From: Marispirochaeta sp.
GTDB lineage: Bacteria; Spirochaetota; Spirochaetia; JC444; Marispirochaetaceae
Reading direction: 5' to 3'
DNA: 64,000 bases
NCBI RefSeq assembly: GCF_963668165.1
Contig: NZ_OY764209.1
Span: 558,001-622,000 of the forward strand
The notes beneath the pieces are model-generated. The model saw only the letters and a list, made by a program, of their open reading frames with translations. It did no database searches and was not told the origin of the DNA. Every line of letters begins with the position of its first letter. The first letter of the stretch is position 1. Positions 7,995-18,270 of the stretch are shown here, piece by piece. The position numbers and the translations under genes were made by a program.

Positions 7995-9989
7995 ATGAAA
8001 CTCCGACAACAATTCTTGCTTATAGTTGGGATTCCCATTGCCGGGATTCTTCTGATTTTCGCTACAGGATATTTTAGTTTTACCAGTCTGGAGAATGAGG
8101 TTGACATGCTTGACACCATTCAGCAGGACCGGGCTACGTTACTGAACGCCGACCGGGACGCCTACCAGGGCTTTCTGGCGGAGAAGATGTCCCTTGACAC
8201 CATCGACAGGCAGGAGCTGAAAACCCTGGATGCCGACAGCCTGGAAAACCTGGATCAGGCATGGGAAAGGATTATTGAGCCCGCCAGGAACTTTACACCG
8301 GAGATGGAGCCTGAATTTAACCGCTTTAAAAGCGAGTTTGTAAAATGGAAAGAGCGCAGCCGCAGAATCCTCTCCATAGCCATATCAACCGCGGATACAA
8401 CTTCTCAGATTCAGGAAACCTCCACCAGGGCTTCAGACGCTTTCGACGAAATGAGGATACTTATTGACCAGCTGGGAGAGAGAATAGACGGACTTTTGAG
8501 CGACAATCTGACGGCCGCCCGCAGACGCGGTCTGGAACAGGCCCTGTCCATGACCCTGAATGCGGACCGGGATGTTTACCAGGCCTACGTAGCCCGGCTC
8601 CTTGCGTTAGGTGCAACAACAAAGGAGGAACTCGACGCCCTTGCCGCGGACAATGAGGAGAATATCCAGCAGGCCCTGGAACGCTTTAACGGCGCCGCCG
8701 AAATTGTCGGTTCCGGGGTAAACCAGATTGCCCTGTCCTTTTCTTCGGCCTTTGAGATCTGGAGCAGGGCGAGCAGCATGGTGATTTCCATGCTGCTGGA
8801 GGTTTTCGATGCAAAAACCGAACAGGCCCGCCTTGCCGCGGAAAGTGCTGAGACCTTCAATGCCATGAGGACCTCCATAGACAGCCTGGAGAATATGCAG
8901 GAAAAGCGTGCCCTTATGGCAATCGACAATATGAGCAAACTTATAGCCCGAACCCTGGGGGTATATATCATCGTTGTTCTTATTGCAGTTGCAGCCTCGC
9001 TGGTAATCGTTATTATTCTGACCTCAACCCTTCTCAAAGCCATCAGCGTTTCCGTAGAGGCTGCCGACCGCATAACCCGGGGAGATCTTACCGCGAGTAT
9101 CGATATTCATCGCAGAGATGAAATCGGAACCCTGGCAACCGGCCTCAGGTCGATGATCTCACGGCTCAAACGAATTGTCGGAGAAATCCGCCAGTCCGCC
9201 CAGAACATCTCCCTGGGCAGCGACGAAGTAGCCAAAAGCTCCCAGCAGCTCTCCCAGGGTGCCACCGAACAGGCTTCCAACTCGGAAGAAATCTCCGCCT
9301 CCATGGAAGAGATGGGCGCAAATATTCAGCAGAACGCCGACAACGCCGCCCAGACAGAAAAGATTGCGCAGCGCGTAACCGAAGACGCGAATAAGAGCGG
9401 CGAAGCGGTCAGCAAGACCGTTGAGGCCATGAAGGAAATAGCCGAAAAGATCGGCATCATCGAGGAGATTGCCCGGCAGACGAACATGCTGGCTCTGAAC
9501 GCGGCCATCGAAGCCGCCAGAGCAGGCGAACAGGGAAAGGGCTTTGCCGTAGTGGCCGCGGAGGTCCGCAGGCTTGCTGAGCGCAGCCAGAACGCAGCTG
9601 CAGAAATCAGTGAACTCTCATCCAGTTCGGTAGAAATCGCAGAGACCGCAGGTGAACTGCTGACCAAACTTGTGCCTGACATCCGCAAAACCGCGGAACT
9701 GATCCAGGAGATCAGCTATTCCAGCAACGAACAGAAAAGCGGCGTTGAACAGACCAACAGCGCGATGATTCAGCTGGACTCTATTACCCAGCAGAACGCC
9801 TCATCAGCGGAGGAACTCTCCTCCACATCCGAGGAACTCTCCTCCCAGGCGGACGGACTGGTCGCGATGATCAATTTTTTTAACCTCGGCCAGGATGGCA
9901 GCAGCCCGGAGCAGGCGCCCAGGCTGCTGCCCAGGGAGACAGCTCCCATTGATTCAATAGAAGATGAGGAGGAGTTCGAAGAGTTCTAA
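7995..9989 (+). CDS. Methyl-accepting chemotaxis protein with duplicated helical sensor region
   Basis: Membrane chemoreceptor, 664 aa. Helix 1 spans about residues 7-29. The extracytoplasmic part (about 30-315) is predicted to be all helix and seems internally duplicated: NADRDAYQ at 51-58 and NADRDVYQ at 189-196, each followed by a similar stretch ([15 protein letters not shown] and [15 protein letters not shown]). A second helix (about 320-345) leads into a HAMP domain and the long signalling domain with the conserved hairpin tip ([21 protein letters not shown]). The tail is acidic (EDEEEFEEF) and has no NWETF-type tether. Ribosome site GGGGGAG. It signals to CheA/CheW; the ligand is unknown. 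The upstream 62 bases follow the IS end directly, so the insertion may have altered its promoter. Confidence 0.93.
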   Translation: MKLRQQFLLIVGIPIAGILLIFATGYFSFTSLENEVDMLDTIQQDRATLLNADRDAYQGFLAEKMSLDTIDRQELKTLDADSLENLDQAWERIIEPARNFTPEMEPEFNRFKSEFVKWKERSRRILSIAISTADTTSQIQETSTRASDAFDEMRILIDQLGERIDGLLSDNLTAARRRGLEQALSMTLNADRDVYQAYVARLLALGATTKEELDALAADNEENIQQALERFNGAAEIVGSGVNQIALSFSSAFEIWSRASSMVISMLLEVFDAKTEQARLAAESAETFNAMRTSIDSLENMQEKRALMAIDNMSKLIARTLGVYIIVVLIAVAASLVIVIILTSTLLKAISVSVEAADRITRGDLTASIDIHRRDEIGTLATGLRSMISRLKRIVGEIRQSAQNISLGSDEVAKSSQQLSQGATEQASNSEEISASMEEMGANIQQNADNAAQTEKIAQRVTEDANKSGEAVSKTVEAMKEIAEKIGIIEEIARQTNMLALNAAIEAARAGEQGKGFAVVAAEVRRLAERSQNAAAEISELSSSSVEIAETAGELLTKLVPDIRKTAELIQEISYSSNEQKSGVEQTNSAMIQLDSITQQNASSAEELSSTSEELSSQADGLVAMINFFNLGQDGSSPEQAPRLLPRETAPIDSIEDEEEFEEF

Positions 9990-10011
9990 TGCTCTTGCAG
10001 CAGATACTGAT

Positions 10012-10806
10012 TCATACACAGACGGGACCTTCGTTTCGGGACCGGCTGAGGTTCGCCAGCCAGTCGTTCAAAGACTCCTGTCTGGTCCGGGCCTCACCTT
10101 TCCCGCCGGAGAAGGTACCCAGGGTTTTCTCCGCAGTTATGCGGCCATCCAGCATGTACAGCACCCGTTCACTCCTGGCCGCTACTCCTGTGTCATGGGT
10201 AACCAGCACAACGCTTGTTCCGCTGCTGTGGACTTCTTTAATAATATCGAGTATTTCCAGGGCTGATTGTGAATCCAGGGCTCCGGTAGGTTCGTCCCCG
10301 AAGAGAACAGCAGGCTCATTAATCAGACCCCGGCAGATGCCGACCCGTTGCAGCTGTCCGCCGGAAGCCTGATCAGTTGAATTGCGTGCAAGAGGGGCGA
10401 TTCCTGTCAGTTCCATCAGGCGGCGCGCCCGACGGTTGATTTCGGATCGGCTGCGGCCCCGATTCAGATATGCTGACAGCATGATATTATCCAGGAGACT
10501 CAGGTTTTTCAGCAGGTGGATCTGCTGAAAGATAAAACCCATTTCTTTCAGCCGAAGGCGGGAAAGTTCCTTTTCCGGCAGTTTATTAATCTCACGTCCG
10601 TTAAAGCGCACGCTGCCGGAGCTTACGCGGTCCATTCCGCTAATAGTATAGAGCAGAGTAGATTTACCCGAGCCGGACGGCCCCATGACAGAGACAAATT
10701 CTCCTCTGTTAATAACCAGGTCTATGTTCTTCAGGACATTTACGCGCTTGTCCCTGCCAAGGGGATACCATTTGTTCAAGTCTTTTGTTTCCAGTACTGT
10801 ATTCAT
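10012..10806 (-). CDS. ABC transporter ATP-binding protein, MacB/LolD type
   Basis: 264-aa ATPase with Walker A GPSGSGKST (about residues 42-50), Q-loop IFQQIHLL, signature ASGGQLQRV and Walker B AVLFGDEPTGALD. The pattern fits the family that works with FtsX-type permeases (macrolide or lipoprotein export). The permease gene lies 20 bases upstream on the same strand. The first signature residue is Ala where Leu or Ser is usual. The C-terminal ~40 residues are polar and not part of the core domain. It ends 22 bases from the convergent chemoreceptor gene. Confidence 0.92.
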   Translation of the reverse strand: MNTVLETKDLNKWYPLGRDKRVNVLKNIDLVINRGEFVSVMGPSGSGKSTLLYTISGMDRVSSGSVRFNGREINKLPEKELSRLRLKEMGFIFQQIHLLKNLSLLDNIMLSAYLNRGRSRSEINRRARRLMELTGIAPLARNSTDQASGGQLQRVGICRGLINEPAVLFGDEPTGALDSQSALEILDIIKEVHSSGTSVVLVTHDTGVAARSERVLYMLDGRITAEKTLGTFSGGKGEARTRQESLNDWLANLSRSRNEGPVCV

Positions 10807-10826
10807 TTTGTTCCTCCAGGTTCCAT

Positions 10827-13187
10827 TTATTCTACGTTTATTACTGATATAGTCTGTTTCAGCGAGCCGGCTATGCTGAAAACGACGGCAGCTGTCACAG
10901 CAGCCAAGAGTGCCAAAGGCAGAATAAGATATGCCTTCAGCGGGTCAATCACGAAGCTGATCCCCGGAGCACCCATAAAACTCCAGAGAAATCCTACAAA
11001 CGCCTGCCCCGGGGTATTGGCAAAAAGGCTCCCTGCGGCGATACCGGTCACCAGCAGAAAGAGAGCAGAGCTCAAATACTGCAGCCGAACAGCAGCACAG
11101 GAAAATCCGATACTTCTCATGACGGCGATACGCCCCGCGTCCCGGGCCGCAAGCATGCGCAGAAACAGCGCTGTAATCAGGACTGCGATGATCAGCCCCA
11201 TCCCGATTGACAATCGCGTTATACGTGAAAGCTGCGCGATAGTTCCGCCCAGGGTCTGGTCCAGATAGCTCTGCAGATGAGTGACCCGGGCGGAAGGATA
11301 CATCCTGCCGTACTCCCCGACCTTAGCCTCCGGATCAATGCCATCGGCGAGATCAAGGGCAGCGGTATAGCCCAACAGACGGTTTCGAGAGCCGTCGGTC
11401 AAAGCCTTCGCGGTCCGTCCGCCGTTGGTAATGTCCTGGTATATGCCGCAGATTCTCATTCGCCGTGTAATGCCGTCATCCTCCAGAACCAGGCTGTCAC
11501 CGATCTGTTTTTCCAGGTCCCGGCTGTACAGGTATGAGATTGCTATCTCTTCTCCGGTTTCCGGTGCTCCGCCCTCAAGATAATTCAGGGGGAAGAGAGA
11601 ATGATCTCCCGTTTCAACGACAATTGAACTATTCTCAGCGTCTCCATGCTTATTTCCCTGCAGAAGAGTAAACAGGGAGCGCTGCAGTACCACGTGACGC
11701 GTGACATCAGGGTCCTCATTCAGCATCTGTTTCATCGCTTTAAAACGCGCTTCCGTATCCCGGGAATACCGCAGGTCAATACGGATATCGCTCCTGCCGA
11801 TGCCCATATAAGAGATAAATTCCGGGCCCTTCAGGGTCGTCAAAAAATGAACGGGAATCAGGATAATCAGGGCGGAGAAAAAATAGACAAAAAAAGGCAG
11901 AGCAAACAGCCTGGGCCGCTGTACAATATCCCGCAGGCCGAGAATGATGTTTATATCTATTCCGCCGCAGCTAATCAACGGAAGACGGCCTGTAATTCCG
12001 GCCTCAGCAGAAGAACCTGAACGCAGGGCATCAACAGCGCTGATGCGGTTGAAACGCCTGAAAACCGGCAGCAGAAGAAGCAGGGTAAGAAGAAAAATGA
12101 CCGCTGCTGCAATTACGGGTACCATGTACCGGGAAACAGCTGAAGGGTTATGCCCGATACTGAGCTGTATATTCTGCATGAGTAAAGCCTTGAAAGGCAG
12201 AGAGGCAAGGCTTCCACTAGCCGAAGCAAGTCCAGTGATAAACAGATACTTGAAAAGAAAGATCCTCCTGATCATCCCCCGGGGCATTCCAAGCGCTTTC
12301 ATTATCCCGATCTCCCGGTAATCCTCCTCTATGGAACCGAGAATCGTAAAGCGAAGACAGAGGACAGCGATAACAAGCAGAAGAAGACTCAGAATCATGA
12401 GGACGATTGCGGCGATACCGTCACTGATGCTGTTGAGAAGGAAGAATATTCGATAATCCACGGCCGGTCCCCCCTGGGGAAGCTCTGTTGCCTGCCAGGC
12501 TTCACTGAACTCGTCAACCCGGGAGGGATCCCCAAGACGGAAACTTATAAGGTGCTCCCTGGCAGGGAAAACCTGCTTCAGCTCCCGGTAATCCTTCCGG
12601 TTCATCAGAAAGCGTTTGGAATGGACCACAGCAGGATTCATCTGGGCATCCCGGACAAGGGCTGCTACCCGAAAAACCCGTTTAAAACCTGAGTATGAAA
12701 GCGTAACTGTATCGCCGATGCAGACTCCTTTCTCCCGGGCATACAAAACGGGAACGCCGATCTCACCGGGGCCGGGTTCGGGAATACGGTTTTCCATATC
12801 CAGCAGATAATCAAACACGCGGTTCTGAACCACCAGACTGATGTCCATAATACTGCCTGCCTCCGATCCGTCAGCCCGCGAAAAACGGAGGGATGAACCG
12901 TCGATGCTGATCATTTCGGAGATCTGGTAATTCTCAAGCAGGCTGTTCTCCCTGACCCAGGAAGCAATATCCTCAGCTGTACCGGCAGAGATCTCGCCTC
13001 CGTGCATCTGAACAAAGTGGGGAACCTGCGCCCGGCTGAAGAAAAAACGCAGCGATCCGGCCAGCCCACTAAGCATTCCTGCTCCGCCTGCAGCCAGAAG
13101 CGCCGAGAAAAAAATAAAAACAAAGACAACCAGCATGGAAGCCTTTCGGCGGGACAAGTCATTCGCAAGAAACCTGAGAAGTATCAT
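10827..13187 (-). CDS. FtsX-family ABC transporter permease
   Basis: About 786 aa with two FtsX cores: an N-terminal helix (about residues 17-42), a large extracytoplasmic domain, three helices (about 260-390), another helix and extracytoplasmic domain (about 430-620), and three final helices. This 8-TM duplicated layout is that of predicted export systems acting on lipids, lipoproteins or peptides at the outer face of the membrane. The start at 13187 was chosen because its ATG overlaps the stop of the upstream MFS gene (ATGA), indicating coupled translation; an upstream in-frame codon at 13235 would need a longer overlap. Partner ATPase is directly downstream. Substrate unknown. Confidence 0.88.
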   Translation of the reverse strand: MILLRFLANDLSRRKASMLVVFVFIFFSALLAAGGAGMLSGLAGSLRFFFSRAQVPHFVQMHGGEISAGTAEDIASWVRENSLLENYQISEMISIDGSSLRFSRADGSEAGSIMDISLVVQNRVFDYLLDMENRIPEPGPGEIGVPVLYAREKGVCIGDTVTLSYSGFKRVFRVAALVRDAQMNPAVVHSKRFLMNRKDYRELKQVFPAREHLISFRLGDPSRVDEFSEAWQATELPQGGPAVDYRIFFLLNSISDGIAAIVLMILSLLLLVIAVLCLRFTILGSIEEDYREIGIMKALGMPRGMIRRIFLFKYLFITGLASASGSLASLPFKALLMQNIQLSIGHNPSAVSRYMVPVIAAAVIFLLTLLLLLPVFRRFNRISAVDALRSGSSAEAGITGRLPLISCGGIDINIILGLRDIVQRPRLFALPFFVYFFSALIILIPVHFLTTLKGPEFISYMGIGRSDIRIDLRYSRDTEARFKAMKQMLNEDPDVTRHVVLQRSLFTLLQGNKHGDAENSSIVVETGDHSLFPLNYLEGGAPETGEEIAISYLYSRDLEKQIGDSLVLEDDGITRRMRICGIYQDITNGGRTAKALTDGSRNRLLGYTAALDLADGIDPEAKVGEYGRMYPSARVTHLQSYLDQTLGGTIAQLSRITRLSIGMGLIIAVLITALFLRMLAARDAGRIAVMRSIGFSCAAVRLQYLSSALFLLVTGIAAGSLFANTPGQAFVGFLWSFMGAPGISFVIDPLKAYLILPLALLAAVTAAVVFSIAGSLKQTISVINVE

Positions 13188-14476
13188 ATCCTGCAGTCCT
13201 CCTCCAGCCTTGCAGGCCAGATCGAACACAGCCACCGTAAAACAACAAGCCAGGCTGTAACGGCGAGGCCTGAACCTGCGAGAATCAGCATGAGAGCGAT
13301 CCCCCTGCCCGGCCCTGTACCGGTCAGTCGACCGACGGATGGGGCCAGAAATCCCCGGTCCAGCAAAAGGGGATTGAAGACATGGTCCGCCAGGCTCCCC
13401 GCACAGACATAAGCAATAATGTAGCCTGTCTGGGTTATAAAGCCGATGAGCCCCCAGACCCGCCCCTGAAACGCATTCGGGACCGCTGTTCGAATAAGAA
13501 CCTCGGCACCGGTGTTAATAAAGGGCAGGCAGAAAAAAAAGAGAAAGAAATTGACGCTGATCCAGACCAGTCCGGTACTGCATCCCATCATTCCAAGAAA
13601 AATCCCTGCCGTTCCCAGGCTGACAGCGATCAGAATATCGAGTCTCTGGGGCAGGCCGAGAAAACCGATCAGTACGCTTCCGGCAAGCATTCCAGAAGCG
13701 CTTACGGCCTGTACCATTCCAAGGGTAGCGGGATCAAAAAGACTGAGCATCATTGGTCCAAAGAGGACCTGCAGCATTCCCACAAAAAAGGTCACGAGGG
13801 AGAGCAGAATGACAGTCTCCATTACCTGCCTCTTTCTCCGCAGGCAGGCCGATCCGGTCCCCATATCGGCAATAAAACCCTGGCCTCTTGTATGTATTCT
13901 GTCGGGGCGAATCCCGGGAATCAGGAAAGCCGAAGTCACCGCAACCAGAAAGCTTGCAATATCCAGCAGCAGAATGATATCCAGACCCGCTGCTGCAAGA
14001 AGAAAACCGGCACCCAGGGGAGCCAGCAGGTGCTGTGCCGAGGATGCCAGCTGGACCAGGCCGCCGGCCCGGGCATACTGCTGTGCATCCAGAAGATCCG
14101 TAAGTGAAGCCTTGTATGCCGGATTCTGCAGGGCAGTAAAGGCGGAACTGAAGGCCACGCATAAAGAGGCTATGCCGGGGGTCAGCGTTCCGGTTTTAAG
14201 GTGCAGCAGGATGATGACAACTCCCGCAGCGGAGCCAAGGTCGCCAAGGATTATGAGTATTCTTCGGTCCATACGGTCCGCCAGGACACCGCCCGCAGGG
14301 CGCAGCAGAATCGCCGGTATAAACAGGGCCGAAACCAGCAATGCAAAACTGCTTACCCTGGAGGTTTCCTCAAAAACATATACCCCAAGGGCAAAGCCGG
14401 TCATGCCGGTACCCAGAGAAGAGACAAGCTGTCCCGCCCACAGGACAAGAAAGACGGACATTGATTTCCTTTTCAT
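13184..14476 (-). CDS. MFS transporter, MefA-like
   Basis: 430 aa with about 12 membrane helices and the inter-helix 2-3 motif GGVLADRMDRR of the major facilitator superfamily. Overall layout resembles MefA/EntS-type drug or siderophore exporters (MFS_3). It sits between a beta-barrel protein gene (11 bases upstream) and an ABC exporter (ATGA overlap downstream), so the three membrane systems are probably co-expressed. Substrate cannot be read from the sequence. Confidence 0.85.
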   Translation of the reverse strand: MKRKSMSVFLVLWAGQLVSSLGTGMTGFALGVYVFEETSRVSSFALLVSALFIPAILLRPAGGVLADRMDRRILIILGDLGSAAGVVIILLHLKTGTLTPGIASLCVAFSSAFTALQNPAYKASLTDLLDAQQYARAGGLVQLASSAQHLLAPLGAGFLLAAAGLDIILLLDIASFLVAVTSAFLIPGIRPDRIHTRGQGFIADMGTGSACLRRKRQVMETVILLSLVTFFVGMLQVLFGPMMLSLFDPATLGMVQAVSASGMLAGSVLIGFLGLPQRLDILIAVSLGTAGIFLGMMGCSTGLVWISVNFFLFFFCLPFINTGAEVLIRTAVPNAFQGRVWGLIGFITQTGYIIAYVCAGSLADHVFNPLLLDRGFLAPSVGRLTGTGPGRGIALMLILAGSGLAVTAWLVVLRWLCSIWPARLEEDCRI

Positions 14477-14487
14477 CGAACCAGCCC

Positions 14488-15402
14488 CTAAAACTGCCAG
14501 AGCCCGGAAAGGGAGATAAAGTAGCCGTCTCCGGCACCGACGGTATAGTCATCCTCATAGCGTTCCCTGCCGTCGAAGGCGTATCCGCCCGAAAGGGACA
14601 GAAAGCTCAGATCGAGCTCGGCAAATACCGCATAGTAGTGGAGCTCGTACACTTCGCTGTGTTCGGCGGATGTAAAGGAGAGATTGTCACTCTTTATTCC
14701 CAGAGCAACCCCGGCCAGATCCCCCACAGAACTTTGGTCATTAAAAACCCGGTATTCCAGGCTTGCTTCAAAGATCAGGTCCCGGGCATCCCTGAACTGA
14801 TCAATCCTGAATTCACCATTCAGCCTGAAGCGCTGCTGCGGAAAGAACGTTAGGTCCAGGTTGGGACCTGTAATAAAGTCAAAACCCGCTTCCAGCAGCG
14901 GCGATTCGTAACGCAGGCGCACAAAGGGAACCGGGATAACAGGCGATTCCAGCCCAAAATCAGAAACTGCCAGCCCGCCGCCCAGCGCAAGGTGCAATCT
15001 GGTACCTGCTATAAATTCATACCCGTAGACAACTGCGGTCTGAAAGGTTTCGAGCCCTCCACAGACCGGCTGATCCGATTCACTTTTAAGCAGGCTGACC
15101 ACCTGATGCCTGTTCTTATTAATATCAAGAAGAAGTTCGATGCCGTGACAGGCTCCGGGATAGTCCTGAGCCGGAGCACTGTCAAAGATGGTCCGTGTAT
15201 AGAGCCCGACGAAGGTGATCTCTTTTCCCGCCTTAGCCCCGCCGGCAGTAATCGAATGGGTCTTTGCGGAACTGAGGCGGAGCAAATCATATCCGGCCAT
15301 CGGCACATACACAAAGTCGCCACTGGTATCTGCAGTAAGTGGTATCTGCAACGCCAAAGCAGTTAAAATAAACAAACACAGCACACCAGAAAATAATTTC
15401 AT
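14488..15402 (-). CDS. Predicted outer-membrane beta-barrel protein
   Basis: About 304 aa, not recognised as a named family. A signal peptide (MKLFSGVLCLFILTALALQI) is followed by alternating polar/aromatic strands throughout and a C-terminal aromatic residue (SGLWQF), the usual signature for BAM-dependent insertion. Two Cys (in ACHGIE and VCGGLE) could form a disulfide. The start at 15402 has GGAGGG 7 bases upstream; the longer in-frame start at 15471 would put a charged stretch before the signal peptide. It could be the outer-membrane or sensor partner of the MFS/ABC genes that follow. Function not known. Confidence 0.72.
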   Translation of the reverse strand: MKLFSGVLCLFILTALALQIPLTADTSGDFVYVPMAGYDLLRLSSAKTHSITAGGAKAGKEITFVGLYTRTIFDSAPAQDYPGACHGIELLLDINKNRHQVVSLLKSESDQPVCGGLETFQTAVVYGYEFIAGTRLHLALGGGLAVSDFGLESPVIPVPFVRLRYESPLLEAGFDFITGPNLDLTFFPQQRFRLNGEFRIDQFRDARDLIFEASLEYRVFNDQSSVGDLAGVALGIKSDNLSFTSAEHSEVYELHYYAVFAELDLSFLSLSGGYAFDGRERYEDDYTVGAGDGYFISLSGLWQF

Positions 15403-15528
15403 TGGTCCCTCCGGAAAACGCGTACTCCAAAGTGAGAATAATCGGTGCAGAGGGGACTTTATATCGAACATTAATCGTAAATGGAGGAGAAAAGGCCTAC
15501 GTAATTAATACTAGACAGATGAACACGG

Positions 15529-16470
15529 CTATGTTCTGAGCTTGTTCAGCAGTTCGATACGGCTTCTGGCGCCGGCCTTCTGATAGAGATTATAGATGTG
15601 TGTGCGCACAGTGGCTGGAGAAATACAGAGCCGGTGGGCAATCTCCTTGTTTGCCAGGCCATGGGCGATCATGACGGCAATCTCCGCCTCCCTGGGGGAA
15701 AGACCAAGGACTTCGACCCGTTCATGGGGCACGGAGTCCATAATCGCTGTTCCATCTCCGGCTGATCTGAACAAACGGATCGCAGCGCTCATGGAAACCA
15801 GGTTCCAGGCCAGGTAATACAGATGGTCCAGGGATAAAGCTGCCAGCCAGTCGATTCCCGCAGACTGTATCATGGCCTCAAGGAATCCGGCGGGAGCAAA
15901 TATTGCTGTGCAGAGGCCGTAGGCCCGTAACAATGAGCGTAAAGCAGCAGGTTCTTTCCGGTTGCCCGATTGTACCGCCAGAATGCCGAAGGCGGCCATA
16001 GCCAGTCCGGTCAGGACATGCCCCGTCAGGTTCCAGGCTTTAAGACCTGTGAGGGCAATTATGCCCCTGCCGCTGTTGCCGGCAAGGGCTACCAGAACCA
16101 TATTTGCTGCGCTTTTAAGTACAACCAAACCGACAAAGAGTTCCGCGGCTATGGTAAAAGTCTTACGGAGCGCGGCAGGAGAAAGCATGCGCCGCATCAG
16201 GAGAAAAACCAGGATCCAGAGAGCAGTATTCGTTCCCGTAGCCAGGAACAACAGAACCCCGGTCCCTCCTGCAGCCCTGTCTCCCGGCAGACTCTGAAAG
16301 TAGTAGATGAACATGACAAGAGCCATACCGAAAAGAAAGAGGGCCTGAATGTATAGAAGGTATCGCAGGATCCGGTTCCGTATCCGGATCTGCATTAATA
16401 CCAGTGCAGCACCGCCCATAAAGCCGGAGGCAAAAAAGAGGATATAGAACACCATCACAAAGTGCTGCAC
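15529..16470 (-). CDS. Membrane-anchored LuxR-type regulator
   Basis: 313 aa. About seven hydrophobic helices fill residues 5-235 and a LuxR/FixJ-type DNA-binding domain forms the C-terminus (LSPREAEIAVMIAHGLANKEIAHRLCISPATVRTHIYNLYQKAGARSRIELLNKL). No receiver domain. One-component regulators with a multi-helix membrane sensor and a cytoplasmic LuxR domain are common in spirochaetes and other anaerobes; ligands are mostly unknown. It is 126 bases upstream of the beta-barrel gene and 25 bases downstream of an acyl-CoA synthetase gene, all on one strand, so the neighbouring exporter cluster is a plausible target. Confidence 0.85.
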   Translation of the reverse strand: MQHFVMVFYILFFASGFMGGAALVLMQIRIRNRILRYLLYIQALFLFGMALVMFIYYFQSLPGDRAAGGTGVLLFLATGTNTALWILVFLLMRRMLSPAALRKTFTIAAELFVGLVVLKSAANMVLVALAGNSGRGIIALTGLKAWNLTGHVLTGLAMAAFGILAVQSGNRKEPAALRSLLRAYGLCTAIFAPAGFLEAMIQSAGIDWLAALSLDHLYYLAWNLVSMSAAIRLFRSAGDGTAIMDSVPHERVEVLGLSPREAEIAVMIAHGLANKEIAHRLCISPATVRTHIYNLYQKAGARSRIELLNKLRT

Positions 16471-16495
16471 CAGGGCCCCCTAAATTCTGAAGGGT

Positions 16496-18217
16496 TTAAT
16501 CTTCCAGCGTTTGCTCTACAACATGCCGCCGGATTTTCTTGGTCGTCGTCATCTCAAGGGGTTCGTCAAGGATGTTCACCCGTTCAATCTTCTGGTAACT
16601 GCGGAGCCTCGTGTTTACCTCCGCGACAATTGCCTCGATACGGGCCCGCACCTGATGGGCGCCCTCATCCTCATCCCGCAGATCTTCCTCAAAAAGCTCC
16701 TTGTTCGGATAAATCAGGGCTTCAATGCGCTCTCCCGGGGTGTGCTTGTCCAGGGTAAATCCCCGAATCATGATCTGCTCTATCTCGTTGTACAACTGGA
16801 AGGCGTCTTCAAGTTCTTCGGGATAAACGTTTTTACCGCCCTCGGTCACTATCAAATTCTTGGCGCGGCCCGTCAGATATAAATAGTTTTTCCGGTCAAG
16901 ATAGCCCACGTCTCCGGTCTTGAAAAATCCATTATCGGTAAAAACCTCGGCGGTCTCTTCCGGCAGATTATAGTATCCCCGCATTACCATCGGTCCTTTA
17001 ATGGCAATTTCTCCCCTGCCCTCGGAATCGGGATCCAGGATTTTTACTTCTGTCCGGGGAATAATCCGGCCGACACTGGAAACCTTGTAGTGCTCCTTGG
17101 GGTTCAGCGCGACAATGGGAGAAGTCTCCGTCAGTCCGTAGCCCTGGACAAAGTCGATTCCCAGCTGGTTGTATTGCCGGAATACCGATGGGGCCAGAGG
17201 ACCGCCGCCGGATATACAGATCCGGATCGATGCCAGGGAGGCCTTATCCAGAACCGACCTGAACAGCACCTTCCCCGGGTTCACCCGTAAAAGTGCCTTA
17301 ATACTCCCGCTGACAAACATCAATCCCCGAATAAGACCGTATACAACAGGCCCCTTGGCGCGAATCCCTTTCATGATTCCCTGAAGCAGGCGATTAAACA
17401 GCATGGGAACCCCAAGGAACATGGTCACCCTGGCGGCCTTTAAGTCGTGAAGAATCTGCTTAACCACCATGCGTTTGCCGAAAACCGTTTCGGCCCCCTG
17501 GGAAAGGCTTTCAATAAAGACCGCCAGCATGCTGTAGGAGTGATGTATGGGCAGCAGTGCGTAAAAAACATCGGAATGGTAGACATTCAGGTTTGCCTGG
17601 GCCAGATAACAGTCGGCCACCAGGTTCCTGTGAGTCAGCATTACCCCTTTGGGTCTGCCGGTGGTTCCGGAAGTGTACAGAATGGCAGCCAGTTCTTCCT
17701 CGTCAATAGCAAGAGGCTTTTCCAGGGGATCGGCTTCAAGATTATAAATATAGGGATCGCTGGCGGAACTCAAGGATACCAGGCTTTGGATACCTTCATT
17801 GAGAAAGTCACCGTACTTTTCCCCGTCAATAAACAGGGCCTTCGCGCCGGCAGATTCAAGGAGTCCCCGGATCTCTTTGGCGGAAAGGGCATAATCGATG
17901 GGGACGACAACCGCACCGGCAAAGAGTACCGCCAGGTAGGCAACTGCCCACTCCGGACTGTTCGCGCCGCTCACCCCGACCCGGTCCCCGGGGGCGATCC
18001 CATGCTGCCGAAGATACCCCGCGACCCTGCGGACACGCTCAAGGGCCTCGCTGTAACTGAGACTGACACGATCGGACTCATACACCGTAAAGCAGGGACT
18101 TTCCGGATAGCGTTGAGTTGAAACGGTAAAAAGCTGCGGAATTGTCGGCCATTCGCCCGAGAACAGAGTGCCGCGAAATTCATCAAGAAAATGCCAGGGT
18201 ACCGTGTTGCTCTTCAT
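16496..18217 (-). CDS. AMP-dependent acyl-CoA/fatty-acid synthetase
   Basis: About 573 aa of the ANL superfamily. P-loop YTSGTTGRPKGVMLTHRN (about residues 180-197), the A5-type motif GYGLTETSP, and the hinge region with KTGDVGYLDRKNYLYLTGRAK are all present, followed by the small C-terminal domain with a catalytic Lys (TTKKIRRH). It activates a carboxylic acid, most likely a medium- or long-chain fatty acid, to its acyl-CoA via an acyl-AMP. The start at 18217 has AGGAGAGG upstream; the extra 43 residues of the longer frame have no family character. Chain-length preference cannot be read. Confidence 0.88.
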   Translation of the reverse strand: MKSNTVPWHFLDEFRGTLFSGEWPTIPQLFTVSTQRYPESPCFTVYESDRVSLSYSEALERVRRVAGYLRQHGIAPGDRVGVSGANSPEWAVAYLAVLFAGAVVVPIDYALSAKEIRGLLESAGAKALFIDGEKYGDFLNEGIQSLVSLSSASDPYIYNLEADPLEKPLAIDEEELAAILYTSGTTGRPKGVMLTHRNLVADCYLAQANLNVYHSDVFYALLPIHHSYSMLAVFIESLSQGAETVFGKRMVVKQILHDLKAARVTMFLGVPMLFNRLLQGIMKGIRAKGPVVYGLIRGLMFVSGSIKALLRVNPGKVLFRSVLDKASLASIRICISGGGPLAPSVFRQYNQLGIDFVQGYGLTETSPIVALNPKEHYKVSSVGRIIPRTEVKILDPDSEGRGEIAIKGPMVMRGYYNLPEETAEVFTDNGFFKTGDVGYLDRKNYLYLTGRAKNLIVTEGGKNVYPEELEDAFQLYNEIEQIMIRGFTLDKHTPGERIEALIYPNKELFEEDLRDEDEGAHQVRARIEAIVAEVNTRLRSYQKIERVNILDEPLEMTTTKKIRRHVVEQTLED

Positions 18218-18270
18218 TTCTACCTCTCCTGTTCCGTTGCTTATTCCCTGGTATTCTATACCCTGGAGTA

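Noticed and set aside
13382..14519. Long plus-strand frames rich in Arg, Pro, Ser and Lys
   Set aside because: Antisense to the MFS gene with its clear membrane pattern; low-quality composition.
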